From an uncultured Rhodobiaceae bacterium (GTDB lineage Bacteria; Pseudomonadota; Alphaproteobacteria; Rhizobiales; TMED25), in NCBI GenBank assembly GCA_913045225.1, contig CAJWPC010000002.1, positions 169,553 to 233,552 of the forward strand: DNA of 64,000 nucleotides, read 5' to 3'. Below, piece after piece: positions 18,053 to 27,407 of this stretch. A program made the translations under genes and the position numbers. Below the pieces are notes generated by a model. It was not told the DNA's origin. It did no database searches and was given only the letters and a program-made list of their open reading frames with translations. Every line of letters starts with the position of its first letter. Positions within the stretch are counted from its first letter, which is position 1.

Positions 18053-19168
18053 CTATACTTTATAATCATAAAGCCACTTCAATTTATCTAACTGACTTAG
18101 ACCATTAGTTTTTTCTAAGAAAAAATCTCTGAAGACAGAAATAATAGGTGGCGCATGAAAAATTTGACGGTTGAGACTTGAATTTTTGATTACTTTATCA
18201 ATTCTTTTTTTTCTCATATTCATTGCATAATGAACAGACTCAACGGTATTATTTTCGCCAATTGATTTACCCAAGGTGAAGGCGTCCTCAAGCGCCATTG
18301 ATGCGCCTTGAGCAAGATGCGGCTTAATTGAATGTGCTGCATCACCAATAGCAAATATTGGTCTAGAAGCATCCAGATTTAATGTAATTTTAGAGTCATA
18401 AAGGCTCCACGAATGCCAGTCTTGCGCATTCAAGAAAGAATAGAAACCTCTCTCGATATTTTGCTTATTCTTTTGGAATACCCCATCTTTATTATTTTTT
18501 GTTATCATGACGATATTTATTAGATCCTCGAAATATGGATAGATAACAATATGTATTCCTTTACCAAGGAATAGATATATAGTATCAGCTGATATCTTGA
18601 GTGGCGATTTATGAACCTTTACTGCAGAGCGGTATGTCATAAAATCATTTGCTATGGGACTACAGGATATTCTGTCGAATATTGGGCTTGAAGAATTTCC
18701 ATTTGCAATGATTAAATTTTTAGAACTGCTAATTGTCTTATTTTCTTTTATTATTTGTATTTTATCCCCTAGGTCTTCAACTTTTTTTATTTTTGTATCG
18801 TAGTTTATCGCTGTCTTAGACGCAATTACATTGGATAAAAGCTCCTTGTGAAGTATATCCCGGCTTGCTGTATAATAATTGGTTAGATTATTTTTATTGA
18901 TAAATTTATTTACTGGTAGAGTGGTAAGTTTTTTTAATTTCTCTATTGAGTATATTTCGATATTATTAATGACCTTTATGTGAGGCTCTAATTTTTTCAA
19001 TATACCCATTTTTTGAAGCACATTGCTGGCATTTGGCGATAATTGAATGCCATATTGGTTAGCTATCCTTTGATCACCACTTTCGAATATCTCATTTTTA
19101 ATATCAAAATTTGATAGCACATAACTACATGCCAATCCAGCAATTCCAGAACCAATAATACTATACAT
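18053..19168 (-). CDS. FAD-dependent aromatic-ring monooxygenase (UbiH/salicylate hydroxylase family)
   Basis: Flavoprotein monooxygenase of 371 residues. The Rossmann GxGxxG is at the very N-terminus (IIGSGIAGLACSYVL, G6-G11), and the second FAD motif is FAIGDAAHSIKPHLAQGA. The DG motif expected mid-protein is not clear. The family hydroxylates aromatic rings with NAD(P)H; members include UbiH-type ubiquinone hydroxylases and salicylate hydroxylases. The zf-CHCC gene lies 10 bases upstream and is probably co-transcribed. The substrate cannot be assigned. Confidence 0.82.
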   Translation of the reverse strand: MYSIIGSGIAGLACSYVLSNFDIKNEIFESGDQRIANQYGIQLSPNASNVLQKMGILKKLEPHIKVINNIEIYSIEKLKKLTTLPVNKFINKNNLTNYYTASRDILHKELLSNVIASKTAINYDTKIKKVEDLGDKIQIIKENKTISSSKNLIIANGNSSSPIFDRISCSPIANDFMTYRSAVKVHKSPLKISADTIYLFLGKGIHIVIYPYFEDLINIVMITKNNKDGVFQKNKQNIERGFYSFLNAQDWHSWSLYDSKITLNLDASRPIFAIGDAAHSIKPHLAQGASMALEDAFTLGKSIGENNTVESVHYAMNMRKKRIDKVIKNSSLNRQIFHAPPIISVFRDFFLEKTNGLSQLDKLKWLYDYKV

Positions 19169-19178
19169 TTCTTTTACT

Positions 19179-19418
19179 TTATTGATTCTGAGCCAAGCAA
19201 TTTGGGGGAATTGTCTCGTCCTTATCCAACTTGCTATTGTATTTGTAAAGTGTTGAGCAGTATGGGCAAACTATGCTGTCATTCTTACCCATATCAAGAT
19301 ATATGTGCGGGTGGTCATGGGGAGGATTTGCTCCAATACACTTGAATTTCTTTACAGGAATCTCAATCACAGAGTATCCTTCAGTATTTTGGTAATGAGG
19401 TATTTGTATGTCTACCAT
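19179..19418 (-). CDS. Zinc-finger (zf-CHCC) domain protein
   Basis: A 79-residue protein with a CHCC zinc site: C27, a His in the PHDHPH cluster (residues 34-38), C51 and C54 of CPYC. This is the domain of the mitochondrial complex I subunit NDUFS6, and alphaproteobacterial homologues are small stand-alone proteins such as this one. A role in complex I assembly is inferred from that homology. It precedes the FAD monooxygenase gene. Confidence 0.85.
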   Translation of the reverse strand: MVDIQIPHYQNTEGYSVIEIPVKKFKCIGANPPHDHPHIYLDMGKNDSIVCPYCSTLYKYNSKLDKDETIPPNCLAQNQ

Positions 19419-19487
19419 GACTATCTCCTGAAATAATATATTTACTTAACAAATAAAAATATATAAATAAATTAAGATTGAACTAAT

Positions 19488-19516
19488 TTGATTAAATATG
19501 TAATTAACTATATATT
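19488..19516 (+). promoter_or_regulatory. Probable cysE promoter
   Basis: TTGATT (19488-19493) and TATATT (19511-19516) separated by 17 bases, 67 bases upstream of the cysE ATG. The surrounding region is extremely AT-rich, so chance matches are frequent. Confidence 0.4.
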
Positions 19517-19583
19517 TAAATAAAAATAATAAAATATACATAATAATTTTGCAATAATGTAACTCAATGAAGTGAGATATAAA

Positions 19584-20414
19584 ATGCCTCAAAATAATAG
19601 CGCTAATCTGAAATCACGAAAACTTGAGGGTATTGATCCAATATGGGACAAAATTAAAGAGGAGGCGAAAGAGGCATCCTCGCAAGACCGACAAATATCT
19701 GGCTACATGTACTCACAAATACTTTCCCAAAAGACGTTGGAGAAAGTATTATCAGTAAATTTATCAAAACATATAGAAACAATTCATGTTGAGTATCGAA
19801 TTATTGAAGATTTATTTGATGAGTTTTACTCTACCGATAAACAAATCCAACAAACGATAAGGGCGGACATATCGGCTGTATATGATCGAGACCCCGCGTG
19901 TCACCGATATATAGAGCCAATCCTGTACTTTAAAGGATTTCAAGCATTACAAGTTCATAGGTTGGCAAACTGGCTTTGGGTTAACGGCAGGACTGAATTC
20001 GCTTATTATTTGCAAAGTTTATCCTCAAGAGTGTATTCTGTTGATATTCATCCAGCTGCTCACTTTGGAAAAGGGATATTTATTGACCATGCAACAGGAA
20101 TTGTAATTGGGGAGACAGCAGTCATCGATGATAACGTATCTATGCTTCACGATGTGACCCTAGGTGGTACAGGAAAGAAATCAGGTGACAGACATCCAAA
20201 GGTTAAAAGTGGCGTATTGATCGGTGCTGGAGCTAAAATTCTAGGTAATATTAAAATCGGGGTTTCGGCAAGGGTTGCAGCTGGCAGTGTTGTCCTAAAT
20301 GACGTTCCAAATGGAGTTACGGTAGCTGGGGTCCCTGCTAGGATTATAGGTGGTAATGATAAAGAATATCCATCGCAACATATGGACCATCTACTACCAT
20401 CAACTGAAAAATAA
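19584..20414 (+). CDS. cysE: Serine O-acetyltransferase
   Basis: First step of cysteine synthesis: acetyl-CoA plus L-serine to O-acetylserine. The 276 residues comprise the helical SATase N-domain (ADISAVYDRDPACHRY) and a left-handed beta-helix C-domain with hexapeptide repeats (GKGIFIDHATGIVIGETAVI, then MLHDVTLGGTGK). The catalytic His is in the DIHPAAHFG / IDHATG region. The ATG at 19584 is preferred to a GTG at 19572. The gene for a DUF3126 protein follows after 12 bases, an arrangement common in alphaproteobacteria. Confidence 0.94.
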   Translation: MPQNNSANLKSRKLEGIDPIWDKIKEEAKEASSQDRQISGYMYSQILSQKTLEKVLSVNLSKHIETIHVEYRIIEDLFDEFYSTDKQIQQTIRADISAVYDRDPACHRYIEPILYFKGFQALQVHRLANWLWVNGRTEFAYYLQSLSSRVYSVDIHPAAHFGKGIFIDHATGIVIGETAVIDDNVSMLHDVTLGGTGKKSGDRHPKVKSGVLIGAGAKILGNIKIGVSARVAAGSVVLNDVPNGVTVAGVPARIIGGNDKEYPSQHMDHLLPSTEK

Positions 20415-20426
20415 ATAGAGTTCTTC

Positions 20427-20633
20427 ATGCAGAGAAAAGAGAGTGAAATGTTACGGGACTATCTCAGGGATAAATTTAAGTCCGATGTTATTCGTGTCGT
20501 CGAGCGTCCAAAGAAAGATGACTCAATGGAGGTGTATGTCGGTGACGAGTTCATGGGTGTTATCTTTAGGGATGACGATGAGGGCGAAGTCTCTTATTCT
20601 TTTAATATGGCAATATTAGATATTGATCTATAA
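20427..20633 (+). CDS. DUF3126 family protein
   Basis: A 68-residue protein of the alphaproteobacterial DUF3126 family, recognised by RVVERPKKDDSMEVYVGDEF and the C-terminal SYSFNMAILDIDL. The function is unknown. Close linkage to cysE suggests some tie to sulphur amino acid metabolism or its regulation, but this is inference. Its last 6 bases overlap the end of the convergent hisI gene. Confidence 0.87.
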   Translation: MQRKESEMLRDYLRDKFKSDVIRVVERPKKDDSMEVYVGDEFMGVIFRDDDEGEVSYSFNMAILDIDL

Positions 20634-21110
20634 TTTAGTCGGGTTTTCTTGCCCTTCATACACGACCTCCGGGTCAAATAGCTTCTCTTCTTCTTCAAAT
20701 TTGAGTGCTACTTTATTTTTACTTTCAAAACTGATAGAGCGATAGAAGCAGGATCTATAACCAACGTGGCAGCTTGCTCCGACCCCCTCAACATCAACAA
20801 TTAGCCAGATTGAGTCCTGATCATCATCAATACGTATACTGCTGACTTTCTGAGTCAGCCCTGAGGTTTTACCTTTATGCCATATCGATTTACGTGATCG
20901 GCTCCAGTAGTATGCTTCTTTATTTTGTATTGTTAGAAAAAGAGCTTCTTTATTCATGTAGCCATGCATAAGAACCTCACCAGATTTCCTATCAGTTGTT
21001 ACAACTGGAATAAGTCCATTGTCATCGAATTTTGGCGCAAGAGCTGTGCCTTCTTCAACCTCAAAGACACTCTCTCTTCGTGCGAGTGGAATATCTACCA
21101 TATCTTTCAT
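20628..21110 (-). CDS. hisI: Phosphoribosyl-AMP cyclohydrolase
   Basis: Third step of histidine synthesis, opening the adenine ring of PR-AMP. The 160 residues hold the conserved MHGYMNKEAL, YWSRSRKSIWHKG and the metal-binding SCHVGYRSCFYRS with its Cys residues. No HisE (PR-ATP pyrophosphatase) domain is fused. It follows folE by four bases, so the two form one transcription unit, a linkage seen in other alphaproteobacteria. Confidence 0.94.
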   Translation of the reverse strand: MKDMVDIPLARRESVFEVEEGTALAPKFDDNGLIPVVTTDRKSGEVLMHGYMNKEALFLTIQNKEAYYWSRSRKSIWHKGKTSGLTQKVSSIRIDDDQDSIWLIVDVEGVGASCHVGYRSCFYRSISFESKNKVALKFEEEEKLFDPEVVYEGQENPTKL

Positions 21111-21114
21111 ATAG

Positions 21115-21723
21115 CTAGTTATTTGTTAGTTTCATGAAGCGATCCCTGAGCGCTTCATTTGTCTCAAATTCCCCTGTAAACCGTGTTGTGATCGTTGATA
21201 CTTGGTCTTTCTTTACGCCCCTAAGAGACATACACATGTGTTCTGCATCTAGAATTATTGCAACACCCCTTGGGTTCAGTGATTGGCTAAGAGCATTTGC
21301 AATTTCAGCTGTCATTGTTTCTTGCGTTTGAAGACGCTGCGCGTATATATCAACAAGTCTTGCAATCTTTGAAATTCCAACAACACGATTTGATGGTAAA
21401 TATGCAACGTGAGCTTTACCGATAAATGGTATCATGTGGTGTTCACAAAATGAGTTAAATTGAATATCCTTTAGGAGTACAAGGTCATCATAACCACCAA
21501 CTTCACTAAATGTTTTAGATAAAACATCAACGCCATCTTCATTATAGCCTTTGAAAAACTCCTTATATGCATCGATGAACCTTCGTGGTGTTTCAAGTAA
21601 GCCTTCTCTCTCTGGGTCTTCACCGATCCAAGCGAGTATAGTCCTCACAGCATCTTCAGCATCTTCTCTAGAGGGTATGGAGGGGGCCCTCTTAAAACTG
21701 GTAATTTTTGAATTTTTATCCAT
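21115..21723 (-). CDS. folE: GTP cyclohydrolase I
   Basis: Converts GTP to dihydroneopterin triphosphate, first step of folate or preQ0 synthesis. The 202 residues contain the zinc ligands Cys and His in FNSFCEHHMIPF and Cys in EHMCMSLRG, and the conserved VDIYAQRLQTQETMT. This is type IA, the zinc-dependent form. It lies upstream of hisI on the same strand. Confidence 0.96.
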   Translation of the reverse strand: MDKNSKITSFKRAPSIPSREDAEDAVRTILAWIGEDPEREGLLETPRRFIDAYKEFFKGYNEDGVDVLSKTFSEVGGYDDLVLLKDIQFNSFCEHHMIPFIGKAHVAYLPSNRVVGISKIARLVDIYAQRLQTQETMTAEIANALSQSLNPRGVAIILDAEHMCMSLRGVKKDQVSTITTRFTGEFETNEALRDRFMKLTNN

Positions 21724-21863
21724 TATAGGTTGCTCCAGGTAAGTTTGGTGATAATTCTTAACTCATAAAAGTTGAATATATGTTAAAATCTATTATTTAT
21801 CAATATAAGTATGATATATTTATAATACAATTACTTCATTCACAGCCAGTAATCAAATATGCA

Positions 21864-22283
21864 ATGTTAGACGACGTTTATAATAATAAAATAATTGAAT
21901 TAGCCGCGAATATTACACATGTTGGCCGACTAAAAAATCCAAGCAAAACTGCTACCAAAGTAAGTAGGCTTTGCGGCTCCAAGGTTACAGTAGATATTAT
22001 TCTGCTGGATAATATTGTGACAGATTTTGCGCATGAAGTTAAGGCATGTGCATTAGGCCAAGCATCGTCATCAATCATGGCAAAGAACATAATTGGTTCA
22101 ACAGTGGATGAGTTACTGAATGTATCAGAGCAAATGAGAAAAATGCTGAGAGAAAATGGTCCAGCTCCAAAAGGTAAATGGGCAGATCTTGGCTATTTAG
22201 AACCAGTAAAGGACTACAAATCAAGACATTCGTCAACCTTGCTCACTTTTGAAGCCGTAAATGAGGCCATCCAAAGCAATTAG
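21864..22283 (+). CDS. IscU/NifU-like Fe-S scaffold-type protein
   Basis: A 139-residue IscU-like domain. Two scaffold Cys are retained (SRLCGSK and EVKACALGQASSS), but the position of the third Cys near the C-terminus reads SRHSSTLL, so that Cys is replaced. This variant is typical of the alphaproteobacterial gene found near folE and yidD rather than of the canonical ISC operon. It may bind or pass on clusters, or may not act as a true scaffold. The ATG at 21864 is chosen; a longer frame from 21780 would add a non-homologous leader. yidD follows after 12 bases. Confidence 0.8.
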   Translation: MLDDVYNNKIIELAANITHVGRLKNPSKTATKVSRLCGSKVTVDIILLDNIVTDFAHEVKACALGQASSSIMAKNIIGSTVDELLNVSEQMRKMLRENGPAPKGKWADLGYLEPVKDYKSRHSSTLLTFEAVNEAIQSN

Positions 22284-22295
22284 TCAAAAGCGTTT

Positions 22296-22583
22296 ATGTT
22301 AAAGACCGTAATCAGTTTACCATTCATTTTATTGATAAAAATATATCAATACACCCTATCTTACTTTTTAGGAAACAGATGTAGATATCTGCCTTCTTGT
22401 TCTAATTATGCACTTGAGGCTATAAAGAGATTTGGTATATGGGCTGGTGGCTGGTTATTCTTATATAGATTTTTAAGATGTCACCCTCTCTCAGGACATG
22501 GCTATGACCCTGTCCCAAATAAATTACCAAAAAGTTGTGTTTGGTATAAGCCATGGACCTATAAAATAAAAAAAAATAATTGA
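22296..22583 (+). CDS. yidD: Membrane protein insertion efficiency factor YidD
   Basis: A 95-residue YidD/haemolysin-like protein. It has the family signature [15 protein letters not shown] with its conserved Cys and the following [13 protein letters not shown]. The N-terminal amphipathic or hydrophobic helix would attach it to the inner membrane, where YidD assists YidC-dependent insertion. Here it is unlinked from yidC-rnpA, sitting between an IscU-like gene and thrS. Confidence 0.92.
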   Translation: MLKTVISLPFILLIKIYQYTLSYFLGNRCRYLPSCSNYALEAIKRFGIWAGGWLFLYRFLRCHPLSGHGYDPVPNKLPKSCVWYKPWTYKIKKNN

Positions 22584-22650
22584 TTATGGGCGTAATAATC
22601 ATTAATACTATGGGTACTTACCTGATTTGTTAACAGAGATTGAGTTAGAA

Positions 22651-24573
22651 ATGTATATATATAAATTACTAGATGGTTCCAGCAAGGAGTTTCAAGATAA
22701 AATCAATGGGGCCGAACTTGCGAAATCCATATCCCCATCACTATTAAAAAAAACAGTTGCTGTAAAAGTAAACGGCGCAATCAAAGATCTAGCAGATAGT
22801 CTACCAAATAATTCCGATATCGAGTTTGTGACAAGGGAACATCCAGAAGCACTTGATCTCATTCGGCATGACTGTGCCCACGTTCTGGCTGAAGCGGTTC
22901 AAATTTTATTTCCCGAAACCCAAGTAACTATAGGACCAATCATCGAAAACGGTTTCTATTATGATTTTTATCGTAAGGAGTCATTCAAGCCAGAAGATTT
23001 TGTAAAAATTGAAAAAAAGATGCATGAAATAATTTCACAAAATGCAAAATTTGAAAAAAAAGTAGTGAGTCGTGATGAGGCAATTAAGATTTTTCAAGAT
23101 AAGAAAGAGGAATTTAAGGTTGAACTCATAAAGGATATTCCACAGGGAGAGAATATAAACCTATATTCACAGGGTAACTGGTTTGATCTGTGCAGAGGCC
23201 CACACATGGTTTCAACAGGACAAATTGGTAAAGCGTTTAAGCTTATGAAAATAGCTGGCGCCTATTGGAGAGGCGACTCTGACAATGTGATGCTTCAGAG
23301 AATTTATGGCACCGCTTGGAGTACAAATGATCAGTTAAGTTCTTACCTTAATATGCTTGAAGAAGCAGAGAAGCGAGATCATAGAAAACTTGGTAGAGAG
23401 ATGGACCTATTCCATTTTCAGGAGGAGGGCCCAGGATCTGTTTTTTGGCACAAAAAGGGTTGGAAGTTATTTACTGAGTTAATTGATTATATGAAACGTA
23501 AGGGAATGAACGCTGGGTATCTTGAAGTTAATACACCTGATATGTTGGATAGGTCATTATGGGAAAAATCAGGACATTGGGAAAAATTTGGAGAGAATAT
23601 GTTTACCAGCACTACTCCAGATGAAAAAATATTTGCACTAAAACCAATGAATTGTCCAGGTCATGTACAGATATTTAAAAATGGTCTTAAGAGCTATCGT
23701 GACTTACCAATAAAATATGCTGAATTTGGTAAGGTTCATAGATATGAGCCATCTGGCGCATTGCATGGGCTTATGAGAGTTCGACATTTTACACAGGATG
23801 ATGGGCATATTTTTCTGACTGAGGAACAAATAAAAGAAGAGTGTGTTAGAGTTCATGAGTTGATCTTATCAATATACAAAGACTTTGGCTTTGAAGACAT
23901 AGTCGTGAAATTCTCTGACAGACCAGAAAAGAGGGTAGGAGAGGATGATATATGGGATAAGGCTGAAAAGGCACTCATAGAAGCGGTAGAGTCTACAAAC
24001 CAAAAATTTGAGCTAAACCCTGGTGAAGGGGCTTTTTATGGCCCTAAGCTCGAGTATGTATTGCGCGATGCAATAGGAAGAGATTGGCAGTGCGGTACGC
24101 TTCAAGTCGACTTTAATCTGCCTGGAAGGCTCGGTTCATTCTATATCGGAAGTGACGGTGAGAAGCATGTTCCTGTAATGCTACACCGTGCCATATTTGG
24201 ATCTTTAGAACGATTTACAGGAATACTAATTGAGCATTATGCTGGCCGCTTACCCCTATGGATATCACCGACTCAGATCGTAATTGTTACAATCAACTCT
24301 CAATGTGATCAGTATGCAAATGATGTGCTTGAGAGATGTGTTATGAGCAATTTAAGGACTGAAATAGATCTCCGAAACGAAAAAATAAGCTATAAGATTA
24401 GAGAGCATATTTCAGTTAAGATCCCAATATTATTTGTTATAGGTCAAAAAGAGGTTGAGGATGGGACAGTTACTATACGAGAATTGGGCAATGATGTGCA
24501 AAGGACTGTTGAGCTCAAAGACGCAATATCTGAAATTAAAAATAGAGCAAATCCTCCAGATTTTAACCTTTAG
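22651..24573 (+). CDS. thrS: Threonyl-tRNA synthetase
   Basis: Charges tRNA-Thr. The 640 residues have the full domain order: TGS (from [14 protein letters not shown]), the N2 editing domain ([16 protein letters not shown]), the class II catalytic core ([10 protein letters not shown] with a zinc Cys, [11 protein letters not shown]) and the C-terminal anticodon-binding domain. The ATG at 22651 fits the TGS start; a TTG at 22627 is less likely. I saw no T-box. Its stop overlaps the end of the convergent nadK by 4 bases. Confidence 0.96.
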   Translation: MYIYKLLDGSSKEFQDKINGAELAKSISPSLLKKTVAVKVNGAIKDLADSLPNNSDIEFVTREHPEALDLIRHDCAHVLAEAVQILFPETQVTIGPIIENGFYYDFYRKESFKPEDFVKIEKKMHEIISQNAKFEKKVVSRDEAIKIFQDKKEEFKVELIKDIPQGENINLYSQGNWFDLCRGPHMVSTGQIGKAFKLMKIAGAYWRGDSDNVMLQRIYGTAWSTNDQLSSYLNMLEEAEKRDHRKLGREMDLFHFQEEGPGSVFWHKKGWKLFTELIDYMKRKGMNAGYLEVNTPDMLDRSLWEKSGHWEKFGENMFTSTTPDEKIFALKPMNCPGHVQIFKNGLKSYRDLPIKYAEFGKVHRYEPSGALHGLMRVRHFTQDDGHIFLTEEQIKEECVRVHELILSIYKDFGFEDIVVKFSDRPEKRVGEDDIWDKAEKALIEAVESTNQKFELNPGEGAFYGPKLEYVLRDAIGRDWQCGTLQVDFNLPGRLGSFYIGSDGEKHVPVMLHRAIFGSLERFTGILIEHYAGRLPLWISPTQIVIVTINSQCDQYANDVLERCVMSNLRTEIDLRNEKISYKIREHISVKIPILFVIGQKEVEDGTVTIRELGNDVQRTVELKDAISEIKNRANPPDFNL

Positions 24574-25337
24574 GAAGAAAACTGCTCTGTAATTATCCTC
24601 TCCTCAAGATTATGATCTGGGTCAAACATAATTTTCAAGGACAGCGTTTCATCATTTGAAACAATTATTTTATGCGCATCCATTATTTCATGACTATCCG
24701 CTGTGGCATTAACCTTTCTGAATTCTGGATCAATAACATCGATTTCAACAATTGAATTTATATCCAATAATGCACCCTTCCATCTCCTCGGCCTAAATGG
24801 ACTCGTTGGGGTTAGGGCCATCAATTTTGCATTGATAGGCAAGATTGGCCCATCTGCAGAAAGATTGTAAGCAGTACTGCCGGCTGGGGTAGAAATCAAT
24901 AAGCCATCTGAGATTAGCTCATTCAGGCGGACCTTATCGTTTATTGAAATTTTTAGTTTTGCTGCTTGGTAGGTCGTTCGAGTTAAGGCAACCTCATTTA
25001 TTGCAATTTCACTATGCTCTTTCCCAGATACATCAATCACCGACATTTTAAGTGGATTAATTTCTGTCATTTCAGAGTTTTCCAGCTTTCTATCCAGATG
25101 ATCAAAGCTTAATTCATTCATTAGAAAACCAATGGAACCACAGTTCATCCCATAAATTGGTATACCGGATCCAATGAACTGATGAAGCACTTGCAGCATT
25201 TGACCATCACCTCCCAGCGCAACAATGAATTCAGCATCATCGATATCCGAGTTCCCATATAATCCAATTAATTTCTCTTTTGCTTCAGTCGCTTGTGCCG
25301 TTTCACTTGCTATGAATGTTATTTTTTTAACAGCCAT
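24570..25337 (-). CDS. nadK: NAD kinase
   Basis: Phosphorylates NAD to NADP with ATP. The 255 residues carry GGDG at 42-45 ([10 protein letters not shown]), the NE-containing motif INEVALTR and the glycine-rich [17 protein letters not shown]. The length is typical for alphaproteobacterial enzymes. Convergent with thrS. Confidence 0.95.
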   Translation of the reverse strand: MAVKKITFIASETAQATEAKEKLIGLYGNSDIDDAEFIVALGGDGQMLQVLHQFIGSGIPIYGMNCGSIGFLMNELSFDHLDRKLENSEMTEINPLKMSVIDVSGKEHSEIAINEVALTRTTYQAAKLKISINDKVRLNELISDGLLISTPAGSTAYNLSADGPILPINAKLMALTPTSPFRPRRWKGALLDINSIVEIDVIDPEFRKVNATADSHEIMDAHKIIVSNDETLSLKIMFDPDHNLEERIITEQFSS

Positions 25338-25459
25338 TATATTTCTATATTTATTATTGCTTCAATTGCGGTTAAACTTGTTTCAAATATCATATGTATC
25401 ATAATTACATGATTTATTAAATAATATTTGATTACTTCCTTGTGTGTGGTGGCATTATC

Positions 25460-26419
25460 ATGAAGAAAATTGGTATAATTGGTTGCGGAAGGCAAGCTCC
25501 AAAGCACATTATGGGATATTTTGAGAATGGTATAAAAGATATCTTCCTATTTGATGTTATTGAGTCAAAGGCTCGTAATTTAGCTGCGGAATACAATCTT
25601 CAATATAAAAAAATTGATGATTTGGCGGCTATCGCAGATGTTGGCATTTATTCAATTTGCACGCCACCAAATACACATGACAGATTAATCGAAATATTAA
25701 TCAATAACAATAAGCATATCTTATGCGAAAAACCATTATCATTAAATTTGGATAACTTATTTAAATTTGAACGCTTATCAAATGAGAAGGGGTTAACGGT
25801 AATGGGTGGGTATATCTATAAGTTTTCACCTTCACATATTGAAATGAAAGAGTTTATAAAAGCCAATCAAAGCAAAGTTCAAAGTGCATATTTGAGAATT
25901 GCAAGCCCGGGAATAAAAAACGCATGGCAATTTTCAAAAAATAAAGGAGGTGGTGCAACTAATGAACTTTTTGTCCATATGGTTGATCTAGCAAATTGGT
26001 ATTTTGGTCCAATTGAAGACATTGTAGAAATGGACATCCAAACATACCGATCTGACAGAGAGAGTATGATTGATAAAAATGATCATTTGGCGGAAGACTT
26101 CATTACGGTCAAAGTACGGAATAGATTGGGTATCTCAATTACTATTGAGGCTGATATGATCTCAAATGACTTCGTGCAATATGTAAATATAAGCGGACCT
26201 GGTTTGATGGGATTCTGTTCGATACAACCAAATTTGCCGCTGATCTTGCGTCAAAGTGAAAAAAAATGTGACATTTGTGAATATAGAGAATTTAAGAATC
26301 TTCACACAAGTCAAATTTCATATTTTCTCAGTTGCATTGATAAAATCACACCACATTCTCAATCAACAATCTCAGAGTCAATTGATATTTGTAAGTTTCT
26401 CAATGAAGTTACTAATTAA
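25460..26419 (+). CDS. Gfo/Idh/MocA family oxidoreductase
   Basis: NAD(P)-dependent dehydrogenase of 319 residues. The N-terminal Rossmann motif is KIGIIGCGRQAPKHIMGYF and the catalytic-Lys motif is CEKPLSLN; the C-terminal domain shows HMVDLANWYFG. The C-terminal quarter holds a CDICEYREF segment, unusual for the family and possibly a structural metal or disulphide site. The ATG at 25460 is preferred over a GTG at 25442. Substrates in this family are sugars, polyols or related cyclic compounds, but which one is not readable. Its 3' end overlaps the convergent amidohydrolase by 8 bases. Confidence 0.82.
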   Translation: MKKIGIIGCGRQAPKHIMGYFENGIKDIFLFDVIESKARNLAAEYNLQYKKIDDLAAIADVGIYSICTPPNTHDRLIEILINNNKHILCEKPLSLNLDNLFKFERLSNEKGLTVMGGYIYKFSPSHIEMKEFIKANQSKVQSAYLRIASPGIKNAWQFSKNKGGGATNELFVHMVDLANWYFGPIEDIVEMDIQTYRSDRESMIDKNDHLAEDFITVKVRNRLGISITIEADMISNDFVQYVNISGPGLMGFCSIQPNLPLILRQSEKKCDICEYREFKNLHTSQISYFLSCIDKITPHSQSTISESIDICKFLNEVTN

Positions 26420-27407
26420 GTCCCAGAGCATTCTCTGCATTAACTGAACAAATATTATTTTTTATATCTTCTGATAAATTTATGCTCTCAATCCATTTTA
26501 ACGGTTTTTTCACGCCCATATCAGCCGGGAAATCCGTACCAAGTAATATTCTATCAGAACCAATTATCTCTATTACTTGATTTAGTCCAGTATCGGAATG
26601 AGTGATAGTATCGTAGTAGAAATTTTTGAGATAGTCAGATGGTTTACTATTCAAATTATCACTAACATCTTTTCGAGTATTATATGCGTGGTCAAACCTT
26701 CCAATTGCAAATGGTAAATAGCCACCCGCATGTGATAAACAAATTTTTATATTCGGTAATTGATCCATGAATCCTGAGAAAATAAGATTTGCAGCGGCTG
26801 TTGTAGTTTCCATTGGATTGCCAATGAGATTAATTAAATGATACTCTCCCATGATATCATGAGCTCTAGTTGAGAGCGGATGAAGTAAAATAAAGGCGCC
26901 TAGTTTTTCTGCTTCCATCAGAATTTCGAAGAAATGGTGCTGGTTTAGGTTCTTATGATCAATATGGGAGCCGATAATGATCCCTTTTAAGTTTAGTTCG
27001 TTCATAATCCTATTAAGCTCTGATATTGATCTTTCAGGGTCTTTAAGTGGTATGGTCCCTAAACCTTGATATCTATCAGGACGATTACTCACAGCGTCAG
27101 CTATTTCGTCATTTACATCTTTGCAAGCATTAAACGCGATATCAATTGGGTCGCTATCTCTAAGTAGTTGTGGATTGAGAGATAATAATTGGGTATCTAC
27201 TTCTGCATCATCCATTAGAGCTATTCGTTCATTATATGGGGTCCAATACTCAGGCGTACTCATTACATTTTTTCGTTTTCCAGTTGTTAGTATAGTTCTT
27301 CCTTCTTTATTTCGTTCAATTTTCGTACCATACCACAGCTCATTATTTTCATAAGCGACCCTCAAAGACGCTGGTAGTATATGAGAATGTATATCGATAA
27401 CTTTCAT
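26412..27407 (-). CDS. Amidohydrolase, ACMSD-like
   Basis: Metal-dependent TIM-barrel hydrolase or decarboxylase (amidohydrolase-2 family), 331 residues. Metal ligands are seen in DIHSHILP (HxH), ILLHPLST, LSHAGGYLPF and GTDFPADMG. Close relatives include aminocarboxymuconate-semialdehyde decarboxylase and gamma-resorcylate-type decarboxylases, so it may decarboxylate or hydrolyse a ring-derived intermediate. It abuts the upstream Gfo/Idh gene with no gap, so both are translated from one message. Confidence 0.85.
   Translation of the reverse strand: MKVIDIHSHILPASLRVAYENNELWYGTKIERNKEGRTILTTGKRKNVMSTPEYWTPYNERIALMDDAEVDTQLLSLNPQLLRDSDPIDIAFNACKDVNDEIADAVSNRPDRYQGLGTIPLKDPERSISELNRIMNELNLKGIIIGSHIDHKNLNQHHFFEILMEAEKLGAFILLHPLSTRAHDIMGEYHLINLIGNPMETTTAAANLIFSGFMDQLPNIKICLSHAGGYLPFAIGRFDHAYNTRKDVSDNLNSKPSDYLKNFYYDTITHSDTGLNQVIEIIGSDRILLGTDFPADMGVKKPLKWIESINLSEDIKNNICSVNAENALGLN

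Noticed and set aside
22581..22601. Hairpin TGATTAT-N7-ATAATCA upstream of thrS as a terminator or T-box
   Set aside because: The stem is AT-only and overlaps the yidD stop; no T-run or T-box features follow.
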